A stretch of DNA of 23,884 bases from Bog-473 sp035947875 (GCA_035947875.1 DASZJQ010000086.1:1-23884), one strand, 5' to 3'. Counted from the first letter of the stretch, positions 7,521 through 14,958 are shown. Notes: generated by a model not told the origin, from the sequence alone. Numbers and translations are program-made.

Positions 7521-8207
7521 GTGACCGCTCGATACGACGGACGGCCTGACATGGAGGACCGCAGCAATTCGGCCTTGTATCTCGAGTTGGGAAACGGCCC
7601 GGCACCGGAATCCGAGCGGCGCGCCGGCAACCTGGCCGCACTGCCGGGAGCCGAACGGGTCAGCTGGTGGGAGAATTGCTACCCCGGGCGCACGGACCTG
7701 CCGCGAAAGGTGGAGGAAGGTTCCGTGCTCACCGTGGCCGAGGTCGATCGCACCTTTCGAGCCCCGGACCCGCCGCCGGGTGTGACCGCTCACCTCTTTC
7801 ATCGTCATCCCCGCCCGAGCCAGGGCATCCTCGACGGTGGCGCGACCACCGGGCTGCTGATCGTGTGGATCAGTCCGAAGTCGCCCGATCGGGCGCAGGA
7901 ACTGCGCGATTGGGGCGACTTCGTGCATATCCGCCACATCGCCGCGGCGGGAATTCCGGGTTTCACCCAGATCTCGGTCTTCGAGAACACCGAAGACGTC
8001 GATCCCCGCTACATGCATTTTTATGAATTCGCCAGCGCTGACCCCGAGGCGACGTTCAAGACCATGACGCCCCACGTTGCTCCGCGGCTCGGCGGGGCCG
8101 AGAGCGAGGCCTACGCCGACTGGGCCGATTGGCGGGCGCACGGCGGCCGACTGTTCTATTGCAATACGTTCGCGCTGCTCGGGACCGTGCCCACGTCCAC
8201 GGCGTGA
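7521..8207 (+). CDS. Unrecognised protein, probably two dimeric alpha/beta-barrel (ferredoxin-like) halves
   Basis: I do not recognise a named family with certainty. The product has 228 residues from GTG 7521; an alternative ATG at 7551 (MEDRSNSALYLEL) gives 218. The sequence reads as two similar halves, each starting with a beta strand (ALYLELGNGP; GLLIVWISPKSP). Then come a helix, a segment ending in an xPGxxxxx turn (ALPGAERVSWWE; GIPGFTQISVFE), and, in the second half, a closing strand YMHFYEFASADPEATF. This layout recalls EthD-like/dimeric alpha-beta-barrel proteins with a tandem fold; that is inference from pattern. No signal peptide or membrane segment is visible. Notable residues include DFVHIRH and an aromatic WADWRAHGGRLFY near the C-terminus. 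It lies 30 nt after hemL on the same strand, so it may be read with the hem genes. It faces the MFS gene, with 43 nt between and no clear terminator hairpin. Confidence 0.75.
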   Translation: MTARYDGRPDMEDRSNSALYLELGNGPAPESERRAGNLAALPGAERVSWWENCYPGRTDLPRKVEEGSVLTVAEVDRTFRAPDPPPGVTAHLFHRHPRPSQGILDGGATTGLLIVWISPKSPDRAQELRDWGDFVHIRHIAAAGIPGFTQISVFENTEDVDPRYMHFYEFASADPEATFKTMTPHVAPRLGGAESEAYADWADWRAHGGRLFYCNTFALLGTVPTSTA

Positions 8208-8250
8208 GCGGGGTCTTCGGCGCGTTCGGCCCTGCATCGCGGTGCCTCGT

Positions 8251-9750
8251 TCAGATCGCCGGCTCCAGTTCCGGCGCGGCGCAGAGCTCCAAGTCCGACT
8301 CCGCGATTTCCGTGTCTTCCGACTCCGTGCCGGCCCGGACCCGCTTCCGACCCGGCACCAGGAGAGCGGTGAACACTCCGAGGAGAACGACTGCGGCCCC
8401 GACCCAGATTGCCGGCGTCAACCCGCTCACGTAGTTCTGTGGCGAGGCGTAGCCCCCCGAGGATGAGAACACCGCACCGAGGACCGCGATCCCCAACACG
8501 CCGCCGAGTTCGCGGAAGGCACTGTTGGTGCCCGAGGCGATTCCCTCCAGTGAGGAGGGCACCGCGCCCAGCACCAGCGAGGCCAGCGGGACGAAGAAGA
8601 GCGTCATCCCGGTGCCGGCCAGGATGAAGGCCGGGACCATGTCGATGTACGGCGTGCTCGGCGTCAACAACAAGGCCAACCACGCCAAGCCGGCCGTCTG
8701 CAGGATCAGGCCGGGCACGACCAACCGCTTGCCGCCCCAGCGCTCGGCCAGGATTCCCACGATGGGAGCCAGGACCATGATCATGCCGGTCCACGGCAGG
8801 ATCCGCAGTCCGGCACTGAGCGGCGAATAGCCCTGCACGGTCTGGAGGAACTGGGACAGGAAGAAGATCGAACCGAACATGCCGAAGCTGAACAACATGG
8901 CGGTCACGTTGACGGCGGCAAAGGCTCGATTGCGAAAGAGGCGCAGCGGCAGCATCGGGTTCTCGATCCGCAGTTCCCACCAGACGAAGGCGGCCAGTCC
9001 CACGACGCCGATGCCGAAGGCACTCAGCACGCCGGCGCTGGTCCAACCGTGGGAGTTGCCCTGGACCAGACCGTAGACCACGCCGAACAGGCCGACGCTG
9101 ACCAGCACCACCCCTCGGATGTCGAGCCGGGCCTTGTAGCCGCGGGACTCGGCCAACTTCCACCAGGCCAGGATCCCCAGGGCGACGCCGACCGGCACGT
9201 TGATCCAGAAGATGTACTGCCAGGCCCACCCGGTCGTGATGGCCCCGCCGACCAATGGTCCGATGGCGACGGCCACGCCGCCGATGGCGCCCCAGATACC
9301 GAGGGCCGCGTTGCGGCGTTCCGGCGGCACGGCGGCGCTCAGCAGCGTCAACGACAACGGCATGATCATGGCCCCTCCGGCCCCTTGGACGGCCCGCGCC
9401 GCCACCAGGACCCCGATGGACGGCGCCAGGGCGGCCACCGCGGACGCCGCGGTGAAGATCGTGATGCCGAGAACGAAGATACGGCGTCGGCCAAATCGCT
9501 CACCGATGGCCGCCGCACTCAACAACAACACGGCAAAGGTCAGCGTGTAGGCGTTGACGATCCATTCGAGACCCGAGAGCCCGGCGTGCAGGTGGACGCG
9601 AATCACCGGCAACGCGTTGGTGACGACCAGGTTGTCGAGCGAAGCCATGAACAGGGCCAGCCCCGTGATGAGCACCGCCCAGGCGGCGCCCCGGCGTGGT
9701 GTCCCGACTGCTTCCGGCCGCCGGTCGGGTGGTACCAAGGTCGTGGTCAT
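8251..9750 (-). CDS. MFS drug exporter, DHA2 family (14 transmembrane segments, EmrB/QacA type)
   Basis: This 499-residue membrane protein has about 14 hydrophobic segments, typical of proton-driven DHA2 multidrug exporters. Seen: TM1 with FMASLDNLVVTNALPVIR (the D1 motif, normally LDxTIVNVALP); motif A GERFGRRRIF after TM2; the arginine segment LVAARAVQGAGGAMIMP (motif B); and antiporter motif C in AIGPLVGGAIT. The last 35 or so residues form an acidic cytoplasmic tail rich in Glu. Start ATG 9750 has AGGA (9760-9757 on this strand) 6 nt upstream. The upstream gene on the same strand encodes a TetR regulator 117 nt away, the usual pairing of pump and repressor. Substrate cannot be told from sequence. 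A TTGACC at 9790-9785 might be a -35 of an own promoter, but no matching -10 was found. Confidence 0.9.
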   Translation of the reverse strand: MTTTLVPPDRRPEAVGTPRRGAAWAVLITGLALFMASLDNLVVTNALPVIRVHLHAGLSGLEWIVNAYTLTFAVLLLSAAAIGERFGRRRIFVLGITIFTAASAVAALAPSIGVLVAARAVQGAGGAMIMPLSLTLLSAAVPPERRNAALGIWGAIGGVAVAIGPLVGGAITTGWAWQYIFWINVPVGVALGILAWWKLAESRGYKARLDIRGVVLVSVGLFGVVYGLVQGNSHGWTSAGVLSAFGIGVVGLAAFVWWELRIENPMLPLRLFRNRAFAAVNVTAMLFSFGMFGSIFFLSQFLQTVQGYSPLSAGLRILPWTGMIMVLAPIVGILAERWGGKRLVVPGLILQTAGLAWLALLLTPSTPYIDMVPAFILAGTGMTLFFVPLASLVLGAVPSSLEGIASGTNSAFRELGGVLGIAVLGAVFSSSGGYASPQNYVSGLTPAIWVGAAVVLLGVFTALLVPGRKRVRAGTESEDTEIAESDLELCAAPELEPAI

Positions 9751-9867
9751 GATGGGTCCTTTCGGCTCGGCGTGAGCGACGTTTGGTCAAGGTGGTTGTG
9801 ACTGCTTACTAACTTCGTTGGAGAAACGAGATCGGCGGTCGACAAGCGCATGGGCGTGCCCTGCTCC

Positions 9868-10485
9868 TTACGCGACGCCGGCGTCGCGCTGCGTGGGCAC
9901 GCCGGCCGAGCCACCGTCCGCGGATCCGGTGGTCGTCTTTTGTGCTTTGTCCTCGTCGGGAAAAAAGGATTGGGCCCACGGCTCGTTGACCGAGCGGAGG
10001 TCGATGGCGGCCATCACGCTGCAGAGCATGCCCTGGGCGAAGAATTCGCGCAGCGTGTCCGGCTCCGCCCCCGTGGCCGCCGAGACCAGCTGCCACAGTC
10101 GACGGAACGTGTCCTGACAGGCCGAGGCGATGTCGGGATCGGCGGCGGCGGCCACGAATCCATGGAGCTGCACTTGCAGGAGGTCGGGGTCCTGCAGCAG
10201 TTCGAGATAGGCCAGACCCATCGCCGTCATGGCCGCGTCACCCTCGAGCCCGACGGCCGCGGCGACGAAGGCCTCCTCGATCCGGGCGCACACGATGCCG
10301 TAGGTGGCGATGAACAGATCCTTCTTCGTCCCGAAGAGCCGGAAGAGGTAGGGCTGCGAAATGCCGGCCCGGGTCGCGATGGCTTCGGTCGAGGTTCCGG
10401 CATAGCCGGACCGACCGAACTCGACGATGGCGGCGGTGAGGACGGACTGCCGGCGGACATCGGCGCTCTGGCGGATCGGGACCAT
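9868..10485 (-). CDS. TetR-family repressor, probable regulator of the adjacent MFS pump
   Basis: This 205-residue one-component regulator has an N-terminal helix-turn-helix: helix 1 VLTAAIVEFGRSGYAGTS, then TEAIATRAGISQPYLFRLFG and KKDLFIA, the canonical TetR pattern. The C-terminal ligand domain is variable and gives no ligand clue. The 3' end is low-complexity polar sequence. GTG 10509 is an in-frame alternative adding 8 residues, but ATG 10485 is preferred. It starts 6 nt after a TATCTT -10 that has a perfect TTGACA -35 at 17 nt, so the mRNA would be leaderless, and the GTG would lie upstream of the transcription start. The promoter spacer holds a palindrome suggesting autorepression. The MFS gene lies downstream on the same strand. 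Confidence 0.9.
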   Translation of the reverse strand: MVPIRQSADVRRQSVLTAAIVEFGRSGYAGTSTEAIATRAGISQPYLFRLFGTKKDLFIATYGIVCARIEEAFVAAAVGLEGDAAMTAMGLAYLELLQDPDLLQVQLHGFVAAAADPDIASACQDTFRRLWQLVSAATGAEPDTLREFFAQGMLCSVMAAIDLRSVNEPWAQSFFPDEDKAQKTTTGSADGGSAGVPTQRDAGVA

Positions 10486-10490
10486 GCCCC

Positions 10491-10512
10491 TAAGATAGTG
10501 ATCACTCACATA
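10491..10512. promoter_or_regulatory. Candidate TetR operator centred on AGTGATCACT
   Basis: AGTGATCACT (10497-10506) is a perfect 10-bp palindrome. Extending it to 10491-10512 gives 8 of 11 complementary pairs. It sits in the -35/-10 spacer of the tetR promoter and resembles AGTGA-N-CACT-like sites bound by several TetR repressors. Autorepression is inferred; a copy controlling the MFS gene directly was not found. Confidence 0.5.
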
Positions 10513-10520
10513 ACTGTCAA
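10492..10520 (-). promoter_or_regulatory. Promoter of the MFS-linked tetR (TTGACA-17-TATCTT), leaderless
   Basis: On the minus strand, TTGACA (10520-10515), a 17-nt spacer and TATCTT (10497-10492) form the best sigma-70-type promoter in the window. The ATG at 10485 follows 6 nt after the -10, so the start codon is at the predicted transcription start. Both hexamers, the spacing and the position agree. Confidence 0.75.
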
Positions 10521-10593
10521 GGGGTCGAACCGAGGTCGGCCCAAAATGGTTCGAGCGCGCGTCGGAGATCGGGCCAGCGCTGGGGCAGCAGGG

Positions 10594-10623
10594 TTGCCAG
10601 CCGCCCTATCTTGAGCGTATAGT
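10594..10623 (+). promoter_or_regulatory. Promoter of the second tetR operon (TTGCCA-18-TATAGT)
   Basis: TTGCCA (10594-10599), an 18-nt spacer and TATAGT (10618-10623) read toward the + strand tetR. The predicted start near 10630 falls inside the following inverted repeat. AAGAGGGA (10643-10650) just before ATG 10652 is a possible but very close SD. Confidence 0.6.
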
Positions 10624-10639
10624 TTGAGCAGTTGCTCAA
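10624..10639. promoter_or_regulatory. Candidate operator TTGAGCA-GT-TGCTCAA
   Basis: This is a perfect 7+7 inverted repeat with a 2-bp centre, immediately after the -10 and over the predicted transcription start. A further half-site, TTGAGC, lies at 10611-10616 inside the promoter spacer. Position and symmetry fit autorepression by the TetR protein encoded 12 nt downstream. A 14-base perfect match in a locally AT-rich stretch is unlikely to be chance. Confidence 0.6.
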
Positions 10640-10651
10640 CAAAAGAGGGAC

Positions 10652-11302
10652 ATGGCCAAGTCCGGTGCTCCGAGCAGGTTGACCGAGGAGGGATCCCCCC
10701 GCTCGGCCGAGACGCGTCGGCGTCTGGTCGAGGCGGCGCTGGAGACCTTGAAGACGGCGGGCTACGCCGGGGCGAGTGCCCGGGCGATCGCCGAGCGAGC
10801 CGGGTCCAACCAAGGGCTGATCTTCTACCACTTCGGTTCGGTCACGAACCTCCTGTTGGCCGCGCTCGACGCGGTCAGTGCCGAGCGGCTCGAGCACTAC
10901 AGCGCGGCGGTGGCCGACGTCGGATCGCCGGGTGAGCTGATGGACGTGGCCACGGCCATCTTCCGCCAGGATCTCGATGCCGGCTACGTGACCGTTCTGG
11001 TCGAGATGATGGCCGGAGCTTCTTCGACGCCGGGCCTCGGCCCGGCCGTGGCCGCCCGCATCGGACCCTGGACAGAATTCACCAGGCGAGCCATCGAACA
11101 ACTGCTCGGTGATTCGCCGCTCGCTTCGGTGCTCCCGGCCACGGACGTGGCGTATGGCATCGTCGCCCTGTACCTCGGACTCGAAATGCTCAGCCATCTC
11201 GACGGCGATCAGGCCCCCGCCCTCAACGTGTTTTCCCACGCCAGGGTCTTGGCCGGTTTCTTCGACACCCTGAGCGCACCGAAGAGAGAGGAGACGGCAT
11301 GA
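10652..11302 (+). CDS. TetR-family regulator of the SDR-GNAT operon
   Basis: This 216-residue protein has the TetR DNA-binding domain at residues about 18-65: RRRLVEAALETLKTAGYAGA, SARAIAERAGSNQGLIFYHF, GSVTNLLLAALD. The C-terminal helical domain (about 75-216) should bind a ligand and dimerise, but nothing identifies the ligand. It is divergent from the MFS-linked tetR across 166 nt, and the two proteins are not close copies. ATG 10652 follows the operator-like repeat. Its stop overlaps the next gene's ATG (ATGA at 11299-11302), so regulator and SDR are probably translated together. Autoregulation through the repeat at 10624-10639 is inferred. Confidence 0.9.
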   Translation: MAKSGAPSRLTEEGSPRSAETRRRLVEAALETLKTAGYAGASARAIAERAGSNQGLIFYHFGSVTNLLLAALDAVSAERLEHYSAAVADVGSPGELMDVATAIFRQDLDAGYVTVLVEMMAGASSTPGLGPAVAARIGPWTEFTRRAIEQLLGDSPLASVLPATDVAYGIVALYLGLEMLSHLDGDQAPALNVFSHARVLAGFFDTLSAPKREETA

Positions 11303-12276
11303 ACACACGCACAGCGGGGTCCGAGGCGCAGGCCCGCCGGGCCGAGGACACAGGTCTCGATGTGGTCACGGGTGCGTTCAGCTATTCGGGCCGGGCCATC
11401 GCCACCACGTTGCTCGAATCCGGCCGCCGGGTGCGCACGCTGACGGGGCACCCGGGCCGGGCCCCGGAAGGCTCGCCCATCGCGGTGGCTCCGTTGGACT
11501 TCGATGACCAGCTGGGCTTGGTGGCGTCACTCGAAGGGGCGACGACGCTCTACAACACGTACTGGGTGCGATTCGCCCATGGGCGCATCGATCATGATCT
11601 GGCGATCTCCAACTCGCGGGCCTTGTTCCAAGCGGCCAAGCGAGCGGGGGTGCACCGCATCGTCCACGTCAGCATCACCCATCCCAGCGCCGCGTCACCG
11701 TGGCCGTATTTTCGGGGCAAGGCGTTGGTCGAACGGGCCCTGGCCGAGAGCGGGCTGTCGTACGCCGTGCTGCGCCCGGCGATCCTCTTCGGTGGCGACG
11801 GGGTGCTGATCAACAACATCGCCTGGTTGCTGCGGCACCTCCCGGTGTTCGCCATCGGAGGTCGGGGCGACTATCGGGTCCGGAGCATCCACGTCGACGA
11901 TCTGGCCCAACTGTGCGTGGCCAAAGGCGGGGAAACCAACGACAGCGTGACGGACGCCGTCGGGCCGGAGCGCCCGACCTTCAACGAATTGATCCACTCC
12001 GTCCGTGACGCCGTCGGCAGTCGAGCCCGCATCATCCACGTACCGGGTGCCACCCTGCCGGTGTTCTCCCGGGTCCTCGGGCTGGTCCTCCACGATGTAC
12101 TGCTCACGCGAGAGGAGTACACGACCATGGCCCGGGGAATGGCGGACACCGACGGTCCGACTACGGGCCAGACCGCCCTGTCAACCTGGTTGGACGCCCA
12201 CCGCTCGGACCTGGGTCTGCGCTATGCCAACGAGCTCGAACGCCACTTCGAGGGAACGGACACGAGGTCGCGGTGA
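11299..12276 (+). CDS. Atypical short-chain dehydrogenase/reductase (NmrA / NDUFA9-like NAD(P)-binding protein)
   Basis: This 325-residue Rossmann-fold protein carries a glycine-rich loop TGAFSYSG at 24-31, in place of the TGxxxGxG of classical SDRs. A basic patch after the second strand (SGRRVRTLTGHPGR) may prefer NADP(H). Further on are VHVSITHPS (123-130) and a YxxxK pair, Y137 and K141 (YFRGK), so the catalytic dyad may be functional. The C-terminal half (RSIHVDDLAQL, then GPERPTFNEL) resembles sugar-epimerase-like and NDUFA9-like atypical SDRs. Substrate is unknown. Start ATG overlaps the tetR stop, with SD GAGAGGAG 5 nt upstream. The 3' end overlaps the GNAT gene by 4 nt (GTGA). Despite the NDUFA9 resemblance and the nuo genes 3 kb away, I do not infer a role in complex I. 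Confidence 0.85.
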   Translation: MNTRTAGSEAQARRAEDTGLDVVTGAFSYSGRAIATTLLESGRRVRTLTGHPGRAPEGSPIAVAPLDFDDQLGLVASLEGATTLYNTYWVRFAHGRIDHDLAISNSRALFQAAKRAGVHRIVHVSITHPSAASPWPYFRGKALVERALAESGLSYAVLRPAILFGGDGVLINNIAWLLRHLPVFAIGGRGDYRVRSIHVDDLAQLCVAKGGETNDSVTDAVGPERPTFNELIHSVRDAVGSRARIIHVPGATLPVFSRVLGLVLHDVLLTREEYTTMARGMADTDGPTTGQTALSTWLDAHRSDLGLRYANELERHFEGTDTRSR

Positions 12277-12701
12277 GCCATCGGGTGACCGTACGTCCGG
12301 CGTCGTTGCCGGACGGAGATCACATCCTCCCGCTGGCCCGCGACATGGCCACCTCGTTCGTGGTGGACACCGGGGCGTTCGCCTCCTCGTTCGCCGAATT
12401 ACTGGGACGTGACGATGCGGTCGTCCTGGTGGCGCTGGAAGCCGCAGCCGTGGTGGGCTACCTGCTGGGGTTCGATCATCCGGCCTTCTACGCCAATGGC
12501 CGCGTCGCCTACGTGGAGGAAGTGGCCGTGCGCGAGGACCGACGAGGCGCCGCGATCGGTCGGCGATTGATGCAGGAATTCGACGCATGGGCCAAGTCGA
12601 GATCGGCCACGTTGATCACCGTGGCCACCCGGCGGGCGGCGTCCTTCTACCGCAGTCTCGGCTATGAAGAGACGGCCACGCTCTTCCGGAAGGTGGTGTG
12701 A
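12273..12701 (+). CDS. GNAT-family N-acetyltransferase
   Basis: This 142-residue single-domain acetyltransferase has the acetyl-CoA pyrophosphate loop in motif A, RRGAAIGRRLM (around 89-99), preceded by the strand VAYVEEVAVRED. The C-terminal motif B pattern is TRRAASFYRSLGYEE, typical of GNAT enzymes. The N-terminus RVTVRPASLPDGDHILPLAR is the usual first strand and helix. The acceptor substrate cannot be predicted. GTG 12273 overlaps the SDR stop, making it the third gene of the tetR-SDR-GNAT operon. The upstream genes suggest it responds to the same signal. Confidence 0.88.
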   Translation: MSHRVTVRPASLPDGDHILPLARDMATSFVVDTGAFASSFAELLGRDDAVVLVALEAAAVVGYLLGFDHPAFYANGRVAYVEEVAVREDRRGAAIGRRLMQEFDAWAKSRSATLITVATRRAASFYRSLGYEETATLFRKVV

Positions 12702-12710
12702 CCGGCCCGC

Positions 12711-12716
12711 TACGCT
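12711..12716 (+). promoter_or_regulatory. Candidate -10 for a leaderless phosphotransferase transcript
   Basis: TACGCT is followed after 6 nt by the ATG at 12723, and no SD is present in that gap. The geometry equals that of the MFS-linked tetR promoter. The -35 region is not convincing. Confidence 0.45.
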
Positions 12717-12722
12717 GCGGCG

Positions 12723-13487
12723 ATGGAGTTGCTGGCTGAAGGGCGCATGGCCGAGGTCTTCGCCTACGGGGACGGGACCGTGGTCAAGCTCGATCGCCCC
12801 GAGTGGAGCGGCGTGTCGAACTTCGAATCCGACGTGCTGGTACGGGCCGCCGCGGCCCGATTGCCGGTGGCCCACTCGCATGGCGTGGTCACGATTGACG
12901 GACGCTGCGGTGTCGTGCTGGACCGCATCCACGGCCGCACGCTGCGCCAGGTTCTCGACGTGCGGGCGGGAGAGCCCGAGGTCCTGGCGCTGGCCCAGCA
13001 GTTCGTGCTGCTCCAGCAGACGATCAACGGCACCGTCATGGAAGGGCTGCCCGACCTCGTGACGCGCCTGCGCGAGGAACTGACGCGGAGCGGGCTGGGC
13101 GGCCGAGTGGTTGGTGCGCTCACCGACCTGCTGGCCGAGCTCGACGACGGTCAGCGGGGGGTGTGCCACTTCGACTTTCATTCCGGCAACGTGCTGGTCG
13201 GTGCCGACGGCTGGATCGTCATCGATTGGATCACGGTGGCTTCGGGCCCCCCGATGGCCGACTTGGCCCGGACCCTCGTCCTCGACGGGAATGCCGCCGT
13301 TCCGCCGATGTACGAATTCATGCAGGCGGTCCGGCGCCACGGTCTGGCGGCGCGCCATGCGAGCGACACCACGTGTGACGGCTGGGTCCGGGTGGCGGCG
13401 GGTGCCCGCCTGGCCGAGGGCTTCGAGGGCGAGTACGCCGAATGGTTGGCCGAGGTGGCCGGAGGTCGGCTTCGACTCTTCGTCTAG
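12723..13487 (+). CDS. Aminoglycoside phosphotransferase (APH)-fold kinase
   Basis: This 254-residue protein has the kinase-like APH fold. The N-lobe has AEGRMAEVFAYGDGTVVKL, with the ATP-binding lysine K22 and E35 as probable partner. The C-lobe has the Brenner-type catalytic loop HFDFHSGNVLV (149-159; D151 base, N156 metal ligand) and the metal-binding D168 in IVIDW, followed by the conserved D180 (PPMADLAR). It is somewhat shorter than typical antibiotic-modifying APH enzymes. Many such proteins phosphorylate small metabolites, so resistance should not be assumed. ATG 12723 follows a TACGCT by 6 nt. It lies 21 nt after the GNAT gene and converges on the geranylgeranyl reductase gene. Confidence 0.85.
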   Translation: MELLAEGRMAEVFAYGDGTVVKLDRPEWSGVSNFESDVLVRAAAARLPVAHSHGVVTIDGRCGVVLDRIHGRTLRQVLDVRAGEPEVLALAQQFVLLQQTINGTVMEGLPDLVTRLREELTRSGLGGRVVGALTDLLAELDDGQRGVCHFDFHSGNVLVGADGWIVIDWITVASGPPMADLARTLVLDGNAAVPPMYEFMQAVRRHGLAARHASDTTCDGWVRVAAGARLAEGFEGEYAEWLAEVAGGRLRLFV

Positions 13488-13489
13488 GA

Positions 13490-13510
13490 CGGCGGCCGCG
13501 TCGGCCGCCG
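13490..13510. terminator. Hairpin between convergent genes
   Basis: CGGCGGCCG and CGGCCGCCG form a perfect 9-bp GC stem with a 3-nt loop (CGT). It begins 2 nt after the phosphotransferase stop and ends 5 nt before the stop of the opposing gene. There is no T-tract on either strand, so efficiency is uncertain; the position suits a bidirectional terminator. Confidence 0.5.
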
Positions 13511-13515
13511 CGAGG

Positions 13516-14946
13516 TCAGGCGGCGGACCGCCCCTCGGTCCGCTCGGACGGTTCGTCGGGGAGCAGGCGGGACACCAGCTCCATGGCTTTGAAGCCGATC
13601 TCGGCCGGCCCGGCCGCGTCGGGTCGCATCAGGTTGGCCATGATGCGCAGCAGCTGGCTCATGAGGAACTCGGAGCGCATGCCGAGGCCGACGCAGGCCC
13701 GCATGGCCTGGGGGTTCGAGATCATGCGGACGAAGGCGCGGGCCACCTTGTAATAGGCGCCGTAGGCGTCGTCGAGCTGGCGGTCGTAGTCGGCCAAGGC
13801 ACCGGCACCCTCGCCCGAGAGGGCGCGACCGAAGGCGGCGGCGGCCAGCCGGCCCGTCTCGTAGCCGTAGGCGATGCCTTCGCCATTGAAGGGGTTGATG
13901 GACCCGGCGGCGTCGCCGGCGAGTATCACGTTGCCACCGGCCCGTGGTCCGACCGAGAGCCCCATCGGGAGTTTGCCCCCGGTGGGCGGACCGAGGCAGG
14001 TCTCGGGGGAGAGGCCCCAGGACGTGGGAGCGAAGTTCACGAAGGCGTCCATGAGGTGGGTGGTGTTGATGCCCTTCCAGCGGCGGTCGGTGGAGAGCAG
14101 CCCGACGCCCACGTTGACCCGACCGTCGCCCATCGGGAAGATCCAGCCGTAGCCGGGGACCATGGTGCCTTCGGCGTCGCGGATGTCGAGGTGCGACTCG
14201 ATGAAGGGATCGTCGTGGCGGTCCGAGGAGTAGTAGCCGCGCAGGGCCATGCCGAGCGGGAGGTCTCGGCGCCGCTCGGTGCCCAGCATGCGGCCCACGC
14301 GCGAGTTGGCCCCGTCGGCCACGAGGACGTAGCGGGCCGCGATGGGGCGCGAGGCGCCACCGTCCTTGTCCGTGACCGTGACGCCGGACAGGGTGGGGAG
14401 GGTGGACGAGGGTGCGGCCGCCTCGTCCAGGTCCGGGGACACCACCTCGGTTCCGCTCAACAGGGTGGCCCCGGCCTTGACCGCTCGATCGGCCACCAGG
14501 CCGTCGAGGTCGTGGCGGGTGATGGTGTAGCCGTAGCTGGGGAAATTGGGGTGTTCCGGCCATTGCATCTCCAGGGACTGCCCGAAGCCGTAGGCCCGCA
14601 GGCCGCTGTACTTGTGCGATCCGGCCAGGGCCTCCTCGAGGCCCATGTCGGCCAGTTGGCGCACGGCGCGCGGGGTGAGGCCGTCGCCGCACGTCTTGAC
14701 GCGGGGGAAGTGCTTCTTCTCCACCACCACCACGTCCCAGCCGGCGTCGGCCAGCCAGTAGGCGCACGAGGATCCGGCCGGACCTCCGCCGACGATGACG
14801 ACATCGTGCACCGGCTCGATCCGGGCCGACGTGCGTTTGGCGTGGCGCGGTGAGGAGCCTGCCGGTGGGCGAGTCGACGGGCGGGCCGCTGGGCGCCTCG
14901 GTGGGCGGGGCGGTGGGTCAGCCGGGGTTGCGGGGTCAGCTGGCAC
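13516..14946 (-). CDS. Geranylgeranyl reductase family flavoprotein (MenJ-like)
   Basis: This FAD-dependent reductase saturates isoprenoid double bonds. The FAD-binding loop is DVVIVGGGPAGSSCAYWLAD. Next come KTCGDGLTPRAVRQL, the family segment with the active-site Cys, then ADGANSRVGRMLG and the second FAD motif VILAGDAAGSINPFNGEGIA. From GTG 14946 it has 476 residues. The first 45 or so are a Pro/Ala/Arg-rich tail before the flavin fold, absent if translation starts at GTG 14811 (431 residues, nearer family norm). The upstream start is chosen because TACGAT precedes it by 6 nt, as at other leaderless genes here. The frame stays open far upstream through nuoA and nuoB, but that is antisense shadow. 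It is divergent from nuoA. In actinobacteria, homologues such as mycobacterial MenJ reduce one isoprene unit of menaquinone, which would be the acceptor of the nuo complex. The function is inferred from family and context. Confidence 0.85.
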   Translation of the reverse strand: MPADPATPADPPPRPPRRPAARPSTRPPAGSSPRHAKRTSARIEPVHDVVIVGGGPAGSSCAYWLADAGWDVVVVEKKHFPRVKTCGDGLTPRAVRQLADMGLEEALAGSHKYSGLRAYGFGQSLEMQWPEHPNFPSYGYTITRHDLDGLVADRAVKAGATLLSGTEVVSPDLDEAAAPSSTLPTLSGVTVTDKDGGASRPIAARYVLVADGANSRVGRMLGTERRRDLPLGMALRGYYSSDRHDDPFIESHLDIRDAEGTMVPGYGWIFPMGDGRVNVGVGLLSTDRRWKGINTTHLMDAFVNFAPTSWGLSPETCLGPPTGGKLPMGLSVGPRAGGNVILAGDAAGSINPFNGEGIAYGYETGRLAAAAFGRALSGEGAGALADYDRQLDDAYGAYYKVARAFVRMISNPQAMRACVGLGMRSEFLMSQLLRIMANLMRPDAAGPAEIGFKAMELVSRLLPDEPSERTEGRSAA

Positions 14947-14952
14947 CCCCTC

Positions 14953-14958
14953 ATCGTA
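14953..14958 (-). promoter_or_regulatory. Candidate -10 of the geranylgeranyl reductase gene (leaderless)
   Basis: On the minus strand TACGAT (14958-14953) stands 6 nt before GTG 14946. The same hexamer is found at rex. No strong -35 is visible, and no SD lies in the short gap. Confidence 0.45.

Noticed and set aside
7512..7521. CACGATCGTG palindrome just after hemL.
   Set aside because: Only 10 bp long, not next to a recognisable promoter, and such short palindromes are frequent by chance here.
7497..8237. A minus-strand frame of 246 codons opposite the unrecognised gene at 7521-8207.
   Set aside because: The plus-strand product has a sensible alternation of strands and helices with aromatic residues, while the minus-strand product is Arg/Gly/His-rich without pattern.
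11299..12276. The NDUFA9-like SDR as a complex I accessory subunit, because nuo genes are nearby.
   Set aside because: It is in a separate tetR operon with a GNAT gene; the resemblance is at superfamily level only.
12723..13487. Calling the APH-fold kinase an aminoglycoside resistance gene.
   Set aside because: The fold is shared by many metabolite kinases, and nothing in the sequence or neighbours points to an antibiotic substrate.
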